From Rugamonas fusca (GTDB taxonomy: Bacteria > Pseudomonadota > Gammaproteobacteria > Burkholderiales > Burkholderiaceae_D), in NCBI RefSeq assembly GCF_014042365.1, contig NZ_JACEZS010000009.1:62001-126000 (forward strand): a stretch of 64,000 nucleotides of DNA. Reading direction: 5' to 3'. Both the position numbers and the translations under genes were made by a program. The notes beneath the pieces were generated by a model. That model did not search any database. It saw nothing but the letters and a program-made list of their open reading frames with translations, and was not told the origin of the DNA. This document shows positions 1 through 8,892 of this stretch, piece by piece (position 1 is the stretch's first letter; the number at the start of each line of letters is the position of its first letter).

Positions 1-89
1 GGTTGCGAAATGTTCAATGCGAGCGCGGCGCGGCCGAAATTGAGCTCCTGCGCGACGGCGACGAAGTATTTGATCTGTCGAAAATTCAT
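1..89 (-). CDS. LysR-family transcriptional regulator, N-terminal fragment (runs off window)
   Basis: Reading the minus strand from the ATG at 89 down to 1 gives 29 codons beginning MNFRQIKYFVAVAQELNFGR. This is the classic N-terminal helix-turn-helix start of a LysR-type regulator, with the usual hydrophobic FVAVAQ helix and the FGRAA turn. The rest lies outside the window. It is divergent from the DUF1302 gene at 357, with 267 bp between the two starts, which is the usual layout of a LysR regulator and its target. Whether it controls the DUF1302 operon cannot be judged here, because a sigma-54 activator sits at the other end of that operon. Confidence 0.8.
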   Translation of the reverse strand, partial: MNFRQIKYFVAVAQELNFGRAALALNISQ

Positions 90-356
90 GCTGGCCTTTG
101 GGTGAGGGCGATCCGGTGCCGCGTGGCGGCGCCGCGACGCATGCCGATGGCGTCGCGTCTGGCGGCCAGCCATTTTACGCGCGATTTAGAGAGGAAACGT
201 GCGAGTCATACCTTTTTCGTATCAAGTAGGCGTTCAGAAGGCATTGGACGCTCATTTTTTCGCAACATACCATGCAAAAAGTCCTGAAGTTTCGGGCCCG
301 TCCGCGGCCTGCAAGCGTAGTTGGGAACCAAAAAAAGAGATTTCAACGGAGGAGAC

Positions 357-2042
357 ATGAGTAACAAGAATGCAGTTTCTGCAGGCGGCTTTGCGCTCGC
401 GGCCGGCGTGGCCGCCATCCTGCAGATGGCGCAAGCCCAGGCAGGAACCATCGAAACGGGCCAGCCTGACCTGAAGGTGCGCTGGGATAACACCTTCAAG
501 TATTCCGCCGCCTTGCGCGTGAAAGACGCCAGCCAGAACGTGGCGGCGTCGTACGCCAATCCCAACGTGGACGCCGGCGACCTGGCCCTGGACAAGGGCT
601 TGATCAACAACCGCGTGGACTGGCTGACGGAACTCGACGTGGCCTACCAGGGCATGGGCGCGCGCGTGTCCGCCGCCGCCTGGTACGACACGGTCTACAA
701 CAAGAGCAGCAACGATTTCCCTGTCTCGATTCCCTTCCCGAACACGGCCAGTGCCCTGGCCGGTGGCCCCAACAACGTGTTCACGCCCGCAGCCAAGAAG
801 CTGATGGGCCGCAAGGCTGAACTGGCCGACGCCTTCATCTACGGCAGCACCGACATCGGCGATGGCATGGGCCTGAGCGGCCGCATCGGCCGCCATACGC
901 AGCTGTACGGCGAAACGCTGTTCCTGGGCGCGAACGGCATCGCCTACGCCCAAGGCCCGGTGGACCTGATCAAGCTGTTCTCGCTGCCTGGCGTGCAGTT
1001 CAAGGAAATCGCGCTGCCGGTGGGGCAGGTGTCGGGCAATCTGCAGATCAATTCTGATTTGTCCGTTGGCGCGTACTACCAATACCAATGGCGTCCATTG
1101 CGCCTGCCGGCGGCGGGCAGCTACTTCAGCCCCGCCGATTTCGTGGGCGATGGCGCCGATCTGCTGCTCACGCCCGTGGGCGGTGCGGCCAGCCGCACGC
1201 ATGACCTGGAAGGCCGCGATTCGGGCCAGTTCGGTGCGCGCGTCAAGTTCAAGGTGCCGGGCAGCGATGTGGAATATGGCCTGTACGCGGCCAAGTACGA
1301 CGACAAGTCGCCCATTCCCGTGCTGACCGTGACCGAACCGGGCGCCTACAACGGCGGCACCTATCGCCTGATGTACGCGCAGGACGTGAAAGTCTACGGC
1401 GCCAGCTTCTCGACCCTGATCGGCGAAACCAACGTGGGCGGCGAAATGTCCACCCGCCGCGACACGCCGCTGGCGCCGCTGGGCGACCTGGTGATCAACT
1501 TCGATCCCACGGCCGACAACCGCAAGAACTCGCCGTACGCGATCGGTAACAGCTTCCACGCCAACCTGTCCGCCATCACCGTGCTGGCCGCTAATCCGCT
1601 GTGGGACGCGGGCAGCTTCGTGGGCGAACTGGCGTTCAACCGCCTGCTGAGCGTGACGCGCAACCCCAGCAATCCCCTGTTCGCCAACGGTGTGCTGAAC
1701 ACCACCCACACCCGCGATGCCTGGGCCATGCGCATGGTGTTCCAGCCTGAGTACTTCCAGGTGATGTCCGGCCTTGATCTGCAAGTGCCGATTGGCCTCG
1801 GCTACGGCATTTCGGGCCGTTCGGCGGTGTTCCAGGTGGCGCCTGAACATGGCGGCGACCTCAGTATCGGCGCCAACTTCGATTACAAGAAGACCTGGCG
1901 CGCGGGCGTGCAGTTCACGCACTACATCGGCGCCGCCGGCGCGGCTCCGTCCCTGAACGCCGCCACCAACACCCAGGCCAGCTATCAGCAGTACTACAAG
2001 GACCGGGATTTCGTGACCTTCTCGGTCCAGCGCACCTTCTAA
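357..2042 (+). CDS. DUF1302 family outer-membrane protein
   Basis: The protein has 561 residues. The ATG at 357 is preceded by a strong AACGGAGGAG ribosome site; the open frame extends to 321, but that start has no such site. A signal peptide covers residues 1-29, with cleavage after AQA. The body alternates aromatic and polar residues like a beta-barrel (for example YYQYQWRPL and FQPEYFQV) and ends in a terminal Phe (QRTF), as outer-membrane barrels do. The family is known as DUF1302, usually encoded beside DUF1329 proteins and often near catabolic clusters for hydrophobic compounds. Its molecular role is not established; I infer a surface pore or docking barrel. It is first in an operon with the genes at 2064, 3529 and 4656. 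Confidence 0.85.
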   Translation: MSNKNAVSAGGFALAAGVAAILQMAQAQAGTIETGQPDLKVRWDNTFKYSAALRVKDASQNVAASYANPNVDAGDLALDKGLINNRVDWLTELDVAYQGMGARVSAAAWYDTVYNKSSNDFPVSIPFPNTASALAGGPNNVFTPAAKKLMGRKAELADAFIYGSTDIGDGMGLSGRIGRHTQLYGETLFLGANGIAYAQGPVDLIKLFSLPGVQFKEIALPVGQVSGNLQINSDLSVGAYYQYQWRPLRLPAAGSYFSPADFVGDGADLLLTPVGGAASRTHDLEGRDSGQFGARVKFKVPGSDVEYGLYAAKYDDKSPIPVLTVTEPGAYNGGTYRLMYAQDVKVYGASFSTLIGETNVGGEMSTRRDTPLAPLGDLVINFDPTADNRKNSPYAIGNSFHANLSAITVLAANPLWDAGSFVGELAFNRLLSVTRNPSNPLFANGVLNTTHTRDAWAMRMVFQPEYFQVMSGLDLQVPIGLGYGISGRSAVFQVAPEHGGDLSIGANFDYKKTWRAGVQFTHYIGAAGAAPSLNAATNTQASYQQYYKDRDFVTFSVQRTF

Positions 2043-2063
2043 TTACACAGCCGGAGACACACC

Positions 2064-3413
2064 ATGCATACCCAACCCAAGCTGCTCGCCCTGGTCGCCT
2101 TGCTCGCCGCAGGCAAGCTGGCCATGGCCGCCGTACCCGCCGATGAAGCGGCCAAACTGAATGCCGTCCTCACGCCGCTGGGGGCCGAGAAGGCCGCCAA
2201 CAAGGAAGGCACCATTCCGGCCTGGACCGGCGGCCTGACCAAGATGCCAGCCGGCGCCGTGCACGGCGACATCCCGGTTGACCTGTTCCCCGGCGAGAAG
2301 CCGTCGGTGCAGATCACGGCGAAAAACGCCGCCCAGTACGCGGCCAAGCTGAGTGACGGCACGCGCGCGTTGATGGCCAAGTATCCGGACAGCTTCCGCC
2401 TGGACGTCTATCCCACCCACCGCACGGCCGCCGCGCCGCAAATCGTGTATGAGCGCACGCTCAAGAACGCCACCAACTGCAAGCTGGTGGAAGGCGGCGC
2501 ATCGGTGGAAGGCTGCTTCGGCGGCATCCCGTTCCCGATCCCCAAGAGCGGCGCGGAAGTGATCTGGAACTACCTGCTGCGCGTGGAACCCGAATCGGTG
2601 GCCTACGCCTTCCGCAACGTGGTCGGTTCGGCCGATGGTTCCGTCACGCTGGCTACCCGCAACGACATCTGGTTCCAGTATCCGTACTATCAAAAGGACG
2701 GCAGCGCGGAGAAATGGTCGGGCGAATACTTCCTGCAGCGCTTCATCACCACTGCGCCACCGTTCAAGGCCGGCGAATCGCTGGTGCTGCGCGACGGTAT
2801 CAACGCCAAGGAGCCGCGCCAGGCGTGGCAGTACCTGGTGGGCCAGCGCCGCGTGCGCCGCGCGCCCACAGTCGGCTACGACACGCCAGACTTCGTCGCC
2901 TCCGGCGCCAACTACTTCGATGAAGTGCAGGGCTTCTTCGGTCCGCCGGACCGCTTCCAGTGGAAGCTGGTCGGCAAGCAGGAGATGTACATCCCCTACA
3001 ACAATAACAACCTGATCAGCGCCAAGCTGGACGACGCGCTGGGTAAGCACCACTACAACCCGGACAAGATGCGCTGGGAACTGCACCGCGTATGGGTGGT
3101 GGAAGCGACCGTCGCACCGGGCAAACGCCATGCGGTGCCCAAGCGCCGCTACTACTTTGACGAGGACAGCTGGCTGCTGGCCATGGTCGATGGCTACGAC
3201 ACGGAAGGCAAACTGTGGCGCACCTCGCAGATGACGCCATTCGCCGCGCCATCCGTGCCGGCCAACCTGGTCAAGCCGGTGCTGGTGTTCAACCTGCAGG
3301 CGGGCACCATGAGCGGCGTGCAGCTGCTGAACGATGAGACCTTCCGCATCGTACCGCGCAAGCCGGAGAAGTTCTTCACGGGCGACGCCGTGGCGGCGGA
3401 AGCGGCGCGCTAA
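2064..3413 (+). CDS. DUF1329 family periplasmic/outer-membrane-associated protein
   Basis: The protein has 449 residues and starts 21 bp after the DUF1302 stop, with GGAGACACACC before the ATG. A signal peptide ends near residue 22 (KLAMA then AVPADEA). The mature protein contains the conserved DUF1329 features: an early TIPAWTGGL stretch, the KLVEGG and GGIPFPIP segments, and the YDEDSW-like YYFDEDSW near residue 370. The family is related in fold to LolA/LolB-type lipoprotein carriers, which suggests handling of a lipid or hydrophobic ligand in the periplasm. That role is inferred from the family; the sequence shows only export and membership. It almost always accompanies DUF1302, as here. 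Confidence 0.85.
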   Translation: MHTQPKLLALVALLAAGKLAMAAVPADEAAKLNAVLTPLGAEKAANKEGTIPAWTGGLTKMPAGAVHGDIPVDLFPGEKPSVQITAKNAAQYAAKLSDGTRALMAKYPDSFRLDVYPTHRTAAAPQIVYERTLKNATNCKLVEGGASVEGCFGGIPFPIPKSGAEVIWNYLLRVEPESVAYAFRNVVGSADGSVTLATRNDIWFQYPYYQKDGSAEKWSGEYFLQRFITTAPPFKAGESLVLRDGINAKEPRQAWQYLVGQRRVRRAPTVGYDTPDFVASGANYFDEVQGFFGPPDRFQWKLVGKQEMYIPYNNNNLISAKLDDALGKHHYNPDKMRWELHRVWVVEATVAPGKRHAVPKRRYYFDEDSWLLAMVDGYDTEGKLWRTSQMTPFAAPSVPANLVKPVLVFNLQAGTMSGVQLLNDETFRIVPRKPEKFFTGDAVAAEAAR

Positions 3414-3528
3414 GCGCTGGCCTTGTTGCAGCGGGGCCGCCGACGCGGCTCCGCGCTGTTCCCGGTAATAGGTTTTTGCCGCAGGCGCGGGCCACCCCCG
3501 TTGCCGGCGGTCTTTTGGATTGCGTACC

Positions 3529-4659
3529 ATGTTTACTTCATTAAGTCGAAATCGCCGCGCCGCCGCTGTCAGCCTGGCCTATGGCCTGGTCTGCGGCCTC
3601 GCGTCCACCGTCACTGACGCTATTGCCGCCAATGCGCCGGCCGAGAACGGCGTTGACCTGCTGGCCCGCCCAGCCGTCATCCGCCAGCATGCCGACACCT
3701 CCGTCATGCTGGCCGTCGCCAGCGCGGGCGCGCGGCTGGTTGCCGTGGGCGAGCGCGGCATCATCCTGCTGTCCGACGACCAGGGCAAGACCTGGCGCCA
3801 GACGCCGGCCCCCGTCAGCGTGGCGCTGACTGCCGTGCATTTTCCCGACGCGCAGCACGGCTGGGCCGTCGGCCATGGCGGCGCAGTGCTGGCCACCACT
3901 GACGGCGGCGCGACCTGGCACAAGCAGCTGGATGGCTTGCTGGCCGCCCAGATCGAACTGGCCAGCGCGCGCGAGCACGCGCCGCAGGACGGTGAGGCCG
4001 GCGTTTCACGCCTGCGCGACGCTGAACGCATGCTGACGGAAGGCGCCGACAAGCCCTGGCTGGACGTGCGCTTCAGCGACGCCCGGCATGGCCTGGTGGT
4101 CGGCGCTTACGGCATGGCCCTGGCCACCGTCGACGGCGGCGCCACCTGGACCACGCTGCGCGGCCAGATCGACAACCCGCGCGGCCACCACTTGTACCGG
4201 ATCTACACCGGGGGCGGCCATACCTGGCTGGCCGGCGAGCAGGGCGCGCTGTACCGCGCCGCCGATGGCACGGCCATTTTCCAGGAAATCAAGACGCCTT
4301 ACGCGGGCAGCTACTTCGGCATGGTGACCGGCCGCCACAGCGAGTTGCTGCTGTTCGGCCTGCGCGGCAACGCCTTCCGCTCCACCGACGGCGGCGCCAA
4401 CTGGAGCAAGGTCGACACCGGCCTGCCGATCACGCTCACGGCCGGCCAACGGCTGGCGTCCGGCGACATCGTGCTGGCCGACGAGACGGGCCGCGTATTG
4501 AAAAGCCGGGACGATGGCGCGAGTTTCGCGCCCGTGCCGCTGTCGCAGCGCGCCTCCTTTACGGGCGTGGCGCAATCGGCCGACGGCAGCCTGGTGTTGT
4601 CCGGCACGCGCGGCATGGTGCGCATCGCCGCTGAAACTGTTTTAGGAGTCAAGAAATGA
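3529..4659 (+). CDS. YCF48-related / BNR-repeat periplasmic beta-propeller protein
   Basis: The protein has 376 residues and an N-terminal export signal (basic MFTSLSRNRR followed by a hydrophobic stretch to about residue 30). Asp-box-like blade motifs recur through the chain: SDDQGKTW, TTDGGATW, TVDGGATW, STDGGANW and SRDDGASF. These are typical of YCF48/BNR propellers related to the photosystem II assembly factor, although nothing photosynthetic is nearby. I chose the ATG at 3529; a TTG nine bases upstream is in frame. The stop overlaps the next start as ATGA (4656-4659), so it is translationally coupled to the RND gene, which suggests it works as a periplasmic partner of that pump. The specific function is unknown. 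Confidence 0.8.
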   Translation: MFTSLSRNRRAAAVSLAYGLVCGLASTVTDAIAANAPAENGVDLLARPAVIRQHADTSVMLAVASAGARLVAVGERGIILLSDDQGKTWRQTPAPVSVALTAVHFPDAQHGWAVGHGGAVLATTDGGATWHKQLDGLLAAQIELASAREHAPQDGEAGVSRLRDAERMLTEGADKPWLDVRFSDARHGLVVGAYGMALATVDGGATWTTLRGQIDNPRGHHLYRIYTGGGHTWLAGEQGALYRAADGTAIFQEIKTPYAGSYFGMVTGRHSELLLFGLRGNAFRSTDGGANWSKVDTGLPITLTAGQRLASGDIVLADETGRVLKSRDDGASFAPVPLSQRASFTGVAQSADGSLVLSGTRGMVRIAAETVLGVKK

Positions 4660-7094
4660 GCCACGGCCAACTGTCCAATGACGAACCAGTAATCCGCGAC
4701 CTGCGCGACTTCGACGCGCGCTCCGGCACCCTGGTCGAACGCCTGCTGTTCAACAACCGGCTGGCGATCGCCGTGCTGTGCCTGATCGTGACGGTGCTGC
4801 TGGGCTACCAGGCGCTGGGCCTCAAGCTCAACGCCGCGTTCGAGAAGATGATCCCCACGCGCCATCCCTACATCGTCAACTACCTGGCCAACAAGGCCCA
4901 GATCGCGGGCCTGGGCAATGCGCTGCGCATCGCCGTGGAAGTGGAGCAGGGCACCATCTTCGACGCCCAGTACCTGGACACGGTGCGCAAGATCACGGAC
5001 GAAGTGTTCCTCTATCCGGGCGTGGACCGCCCCTACATGAAATCGCTGTGGACCCCGTCCGTGCGCTGGACCGGCGTGACCGAGGACGGCCTCGATGGCG
5101 GCCCCGTGATCCCCGATACCTACGACGGCTCGCCGGGCAGCCTCGATCAGGTGCGCGTGAACGTCGAGCGCTCCGGTGAAATCGGCCTGCTGGTGGCGGC
5201 CAACTACCGCTCCAGCATCATCCTGCTGCCGCTGCAGGAAAAGGTGGCGGAAACGGGGCAGCCGATCGACTACCACGCGCTGTCCGGCCGCCTGGAACAA
5301 CTGCGCGCCAAGTACGAGACGCGCAACATCCATATCCACATCACCGGCTTTGCCAAGGTGGTGGGCGACCTGCTCGACGGCCTGCGCGAAGTGCTGGTGT
5401 TCTTCGGCCTCGCCATCGCCATCTGCGCCGGCGTGCTGTACTGGCACACGCGCTGCGCCCGCAGCACGGCGCTGGTGGTGCTGTGCTCCCTCGTGGCCGT
5501 GATCTGGCTGCTTGGCCTGCTGCCCACGCTGGGGCTGGGCCTCGATCCGTATTCCGTGCTGGTGCCGTTCCTCGTGTTCGCCATCGGCATGAGCCACGGC
5601 GCGCAGAAGATGAACGGGATCATGCAGGACATCGGCCGCGGCACCCACAAGCTGATCGCCGCGCGCTACACTTTCCGCCGCCTGTTCCTGGCCGGGATGA
5701 CGGCGCTGCTGGCCGACGCCGTGGGCTTTGCCGTGCTGCTGGTGATCGACATCCAGGTGATCCGCGAGCTGGCGCTGGCCGCCAGCCTGGGCGTGGCCGT
5801 GCTGATCTTCACCAACCTCGTGCTGCTGCCCATCCTGCTGTCGTTCACCGGCGTGAGCGCCGTGGCCGCGCAGCGCAGCCTGGCCGCCGAGCAGAGCGAC
5901 GAAGCGGACAAGCATCCGTTCTGGGTCTTCCTCGACCTGTTCACCCGGCGCAAATGGGCCGCCGTGGCCATCGCCGCCAGCGTGGTGCTGGGCGCGGCCG
6001 GCTTCCTGGCCAGCATGCAGCTCAAGATCGGCGACACCGACCCCGGCGCACCGGAGCTGCGTCCCGAATCGCGCTACAACCGCGACAACGCCTTCATGGT
6101 GGCCAACTACGCGGCCAGCAGCGACACCTACGTGGTGATGGTGAAGACGCCGCAATTCTTCTGCGCCCACTACGACACGCTGCAACTGGTGGACGACCTC
6201 GAATCGCGCCTGCAGCAAATCCCCGGCGTGGAAGCGACCAACTCGCTGGCCGCGCTGGCCAAGCAGGCGGCGGCCGGCATGAACGAAGGCAGTCTGAAAT
6301 GGTACGAGATACCGCGCTCGCAGAATATGCTGAACTCCATCATCACGCGCGCTCCGCGTGAGCTGTTCAACCAGAACTGCGACCTGCTCACCGTCTATGT
6401 CTACCTGAAGGATCACAAGGCCGACACCCTGACCCGCGTGGTGGACGCCGTGGACGCCTTCGCCCAGGCGCACGACAACGCCCAGATCCGCTTCCTGTCC
6501 GCCGCCGGCAATGCCGGGATCGAGGCGGCCACCAACATCGTCGTCAAGCGCGCCAACCTGCACATCCTGCTGCTGGTGTATGCGGCCGTGATCGTGCTGT
6601 CGTTCATCACGTTCCGCTCGTGGCGCGCCGTGATCTGCGCCGTGCTGCCGCTGATGCTCACCTCCGTGCTGTGCGAAGCGCTGATGGTGGGGCTGCACAT
6701 CGGCGTGAAAGTGGCGACCCTGCCCGTGATCGCGCTGGGCGTGGGCATCGGCGTGGACTACGCACTGTACGTGATGACGGTCACGCTGGGCCAGCTGCGT
6801 ATGGGCATGAGCCTGTCGCAAGCCTACTACCGCGCACTGCTGTTCACGGGCAAGGTGGTGGTGCTGACCGGCGTCACGCTGGGCATCGCGGTGGCCACCT
6901 GGGCGTTTTCCCCCATCAAGTTCCAGGCTGACATGGGCATCTTGCTCGCCTTCATGTTTGTCTGGAACATGCTCGGCACGCTGATCCTGCTGCCGGCGCT
7001 GGCGCATTTCCTGCTGCGTCCCACGGCGCGGCAGGGGCAGGTGGAGGCCGAGGCGGTGGCCGAAGCCGGGCACAAGGCGCCCGCTGTGGCGTGA
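4656..7094 (+). CDS. MMPL/RND-superfamily transporter
   Basis: The 812-residue protein has the two-half RND layout. A first membrane segment lies near residues 33-53 and a large periplasmic loop follows. A membrane bundle then spans about 248-400, a second loop runs to about 630, and a second bundle covers about 635-795, including GVGIGVDYALYVM near residue 695. It resembles the MMPL (hydrophobe exporter) branch rather than drug-efflux AcrB: it is shorter, and no MFP or TolC gene is adjacent. The energy source is presumably the proton gradient, as in the family. It is translationally coupled to the YCF48-like gene and is the last structural gene of the operon. Direction of transport and substrate cannot be read from the sequence; a hydrophobic or aryl compound is inferred from the regulator at 7168. 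Confidence 0.85.
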   Translation: MSHGQLSNDEPVIRDLRDFDARSGTLVERLLFNNRLAIAVLCLIVTVLLGYQALGLKLNAAFEKMIPTRHPYIVNYLANKAQIAGLGNALRIAVEVEQGTIFDAQYLDTVRKITDEVFLYPGVDRPYMKSLWTPSVRWTGVTEDGLDGGPVIPDTYDGSPGSLDQVRVNVERSGEIGLLVAANYRSSIILLPLQEKVAETGQPIDYHALSGRLEQLRAKYETRNIHIHITGFAKVVGDLLDGLREVLVFFGLAIAICAGVLYWHTRCARSTALVVLCSLVAVIWLLGLLPTLGLGLDPYSVLVPFLVFAIGMSHGAQKMNGIMQDIGRGTHKLIAARYTFRRLFLAGMTALLADAVGFAVLLVIDIQVIRELALAASLGVAVLIFTNLVLLPILLSFTGVSAVAAQRSLAAEQSDEADKHPFWVFLDLFTRRKWAAVAIAASVVLGAAGFLASMQLKIGDTDPGAPELRPESRYNRDNAFMVANYAASSDTYVVMVKTPQFFCAHYDTLQLVDDLESRLQQIPGVEATNSLAALAKQAAAGMNEGSLKWYEIPRSQNMLNSIITRAPRELFNQNCDLLTVYVYLKDHKADTLTRVVDAVDAFAQAHDNAQIRFLSAAGNAGIEAATNIVVKRANLHILLLVYAAVIVLSFITFRSWRAVICAVLPLMLTSVLCEALMVGLHIGVKVATLPVIALGVGIGVDYALYVMTVTLGQLRMGMSLSQAYYRALLFTGKVVVLTGVTLGIAVATWAFSPIKFQADMGILLAFMFVWNMLGTLILLPALAHFLLRPTARQGQVEAEAVAEAGHKAPAVA

Positions 7095-7111
7095 GTGACG
7101 CGTCCGGGGCA

Positions 7112-7130
7112 GCCCGGCATGGCTCCGGGC
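7112..7130 (+). terminator. possible terminator after the RND gene
   Basis: A 6-bp GC stem, GCCCGG (7112-7117) with CCGGGC (7125-7130), has a 7-nt loop and lies 18 bp after the RND stop codon. Only a weak T-run follows (GGCTTTCT). It may attenuate rather than terminate transcription into the regulator gene. Confidence 0.35.
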
Positions 7131-7167
7131 GGCTTTCTGCGTTAAAGTAGGGAAACGGATAATTCAG

Positions 7168-8844
7168 ATGCGAGACATGGCAAAAGATAAGGCGCTCAGC
7201 GAAGTCTTCAACTTGCGCGCGCGCCTGCGTTTCGACACGGCACACGGCAACATCTGGCTCGACGAGAGCCGCATGATGCTGTTGCATACGCGCGCCTTCG
7301 GCGCCTTGCGCAAGGAATTATTCGACTCCCTGGGCGTGGAACGGGCGCGCGGCCTGCTGGTGCGGATGGGCTTCGTGGCCGGCCAGCAGGACGGCGAACT
7401 GGCCAAGAAACTGGCTGGCGACCGTCCGCTGGGCGAAATCTTCCTGCTCGGCCCTGAAATCCACGGGCTGGAAGGCATCGTCAAGACCCGGACCATCCAG
7501 TGCGATCTCGATTTCGAAAATGGCAACTTCTACGGCGAATTCACACTGGAGAACTCCTGGGAAGCGGAATCGCATCTGCAAATATTCGGCACCGGCGAGG
7601 ACCACGCTTGCTGGAGCGTGATCGGCTACGCCTCCGGCTATGTGACGGCGTTCATGAACCGGCTGATCGTGTTCCGCGAAACGGCCTGCCACGCTGCCGG
7701 CGCCACGCTGTGCTCCATGATCGGCAAGAACGCCGAGGAATGGGACGAGGACTACCTGCGCTATTTCCATCCCGAGAACATCGCCGAACAGATGATCGAG
7801 TTGCAGCAGCAAGTGACGCAGCTGCGCGAGACGCTGGGCACGGCGCGCGGCGCCGACAACCTGGTGGGCGATTCGCCCGCGTTCAAGTCCGCATTCTCGC
7901 TGCTGCAACGAGCGGCCCTGAGTCCCATCAACGTGCTGCTGCTGGGCGAGACGGGCGTGGGCAAGGAACGCTTCGCCCGCTGGCTGCACGACAACGGGCC
8001 ACGCGCCGACAAACCTTTCATCGCCGTCAACTGTGCCGCCATTCCGCACGATCTGATCGAATCGGAGCTGTTCGGCGTAACCAAGGGCGCGTACACGGGG
8101 GCCGAACAGTCGCGTCCCGGCCGATTTGAGCGGGCGCATGGCGGCACCCTGTTCCTGGACGAAGTGGGCGACCTGGCGCCAGCCGCGCAAGTCAAGCTGC
8201 TGCGGGTGCTGCAGACGGGCGAGGTGGAGCGCTTGGGCGACGACCACGCACGCAAGGTCGACGTGCGGCTGGTGTCGGCCACCAATGTCAATTTGCAGCA
8301 AGCCATCGGCACGGGCAAGTTCCGGGCGGACTTGTACTACCGGCTGGCGACCTATCCGGTCACGATTCCGCCGCTGCGCGAACGGCCCACCGACTTGCCG
8401 TTGCTGGTGGCCTCGTTCATCGAGAAGTTCAGCGCGCTCTATCCCAAGAAGGTGCTGGGCGTGACGGAGCGGGCCATGCAGATGCTGAGCCAGTACGCAT
8501 GGCCGGGCAATATCCGCGAGCTGGAAAATGTGATCGAGCGCGGCGTGCTGCTGGTGCCGCCCGGCGGACGCATCGAGGCCAGCCATTTATTCGCGGAGCA
8601 GCAACAGTTCGAGCAGGAAGGCGAGGGTATCGATCAGGCGGGTAATCTGCCGGAACGCAGCGCTGCCAGGGAGCAGGTGTTGTGCGAGGAATTGCTGGGG
8701 CCGGAATTCAATCTCATCGCGCATGAGAATGCGCTGGTGGATCTGGCGGTCAAGAAGGCCAATGGGAACTTGAGCCAGGCGGCGCGGCTGCTGGGGATTA
8801 CGCGGCGGCAGTTGGCGTATAAGTTCAACCGAAGCGGCGACTAG
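7168..8844 (+). CDS. sigma-54-dependent activator, XylR/DmpR type (XylR_N-V4R-AAA+-Fis HTH)
   Basis: The protein has 558 residues. Residues 1 to about 140 match the XylR-type effector domain, and residues about 145-210 the V4R domain, including the paired cysteines in ETACHAAGATLC. The central AAA+ sigma-54 interaction domain shows Walker A GETGVGKE (about 259), the GAFTGA loop as GAYTGA (about 309) and Walker B TLFLDEVGD. A Fis-type helix-turn-helix lies at about 530-552 (NLSQAARLLGITRRQLAYK). Relatives sense aromatic effectors directly and switch on -24/-12 promoters. It lies directly downstream of the DUF1302-RND operon on the same strand, so that operon is the likely target, although I found no convincing -24/-12 promoter in 90-356. 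Confidence 0.9.
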   Translation: MRDMAKDKALSEVFNLRARLRFDTAHGNIWLDESRMMLLHTRAFGALRKELFDSLGVERARGLLVRMGFVAGQQDGELAKKLAGDRPLGEIFLLGPEIHGLEGIVKTRTIQCDLDFENGNFYGEFTLENSWEAESHLQIFGTGEDHACWSVIGYASGYVTAFMNRLIVFRETACHAAGATLCSMIGKNAEEWDEDYLRYFHPENIAEQMIELQQQVTQLRETLGTARGADNLVGDSPAFKSAFSLLQRAALSPINVLLLGETGVGKERFARWLHDNGPRADKPFIAVNCAAIPHDLIESELFGVTKGAYTGAEQSRPGRFERAHGGTLFLDEVGDLAPAAQVKLLRVLQTGEVERLGDDHARKVDVRLVSATNVNLQQAIGTGKFRADLYYRLATYPVTIPPLRERPTDLPLLVASFIEKFSALYPKKVLGVTERAMQMLSQYAWPGNIRELENVIERGVLLVPPGGRIEASHLFAEQQQFEQEGEGIDQAGNLPERSAAREQVLCEELLGPEFNLIAHENALVDLAVKKANGNLSQAARLLGITRRQLAYKFNRSGD

Positions 8845-8892
8845 GGCGGATCTCTGGTCATCCGCCGCTCGCGTGAAGTCGGTGCATCGGGC

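Noticed and set aside
3..287. 94-codon plus-strand open frame at the left edge
   Set aside because: The minus strand of 1-89 encodes a clear LysR N-terminus and the rest is a promoter region; the plus-strand translation has no features.
90..356. Sigma-54 (-24/-12) promoter upstream of the DUF1302 gene
   Set aside because: I searched for GG-N10-GC with TGGCAC/TTGC context. Only poor candidates appear, such as AGGCGT...AGGC at 228-242, so none is annotated despite the sigma-54 regulator nearby.
4311..7073. 920-codon minus-strand open frame opposite the RND gene
   Set aside because: It is a His/Gln/Arg-rich shadow frame typical of high-GC DNA; the plus strand encodes a clear MMPL protein.
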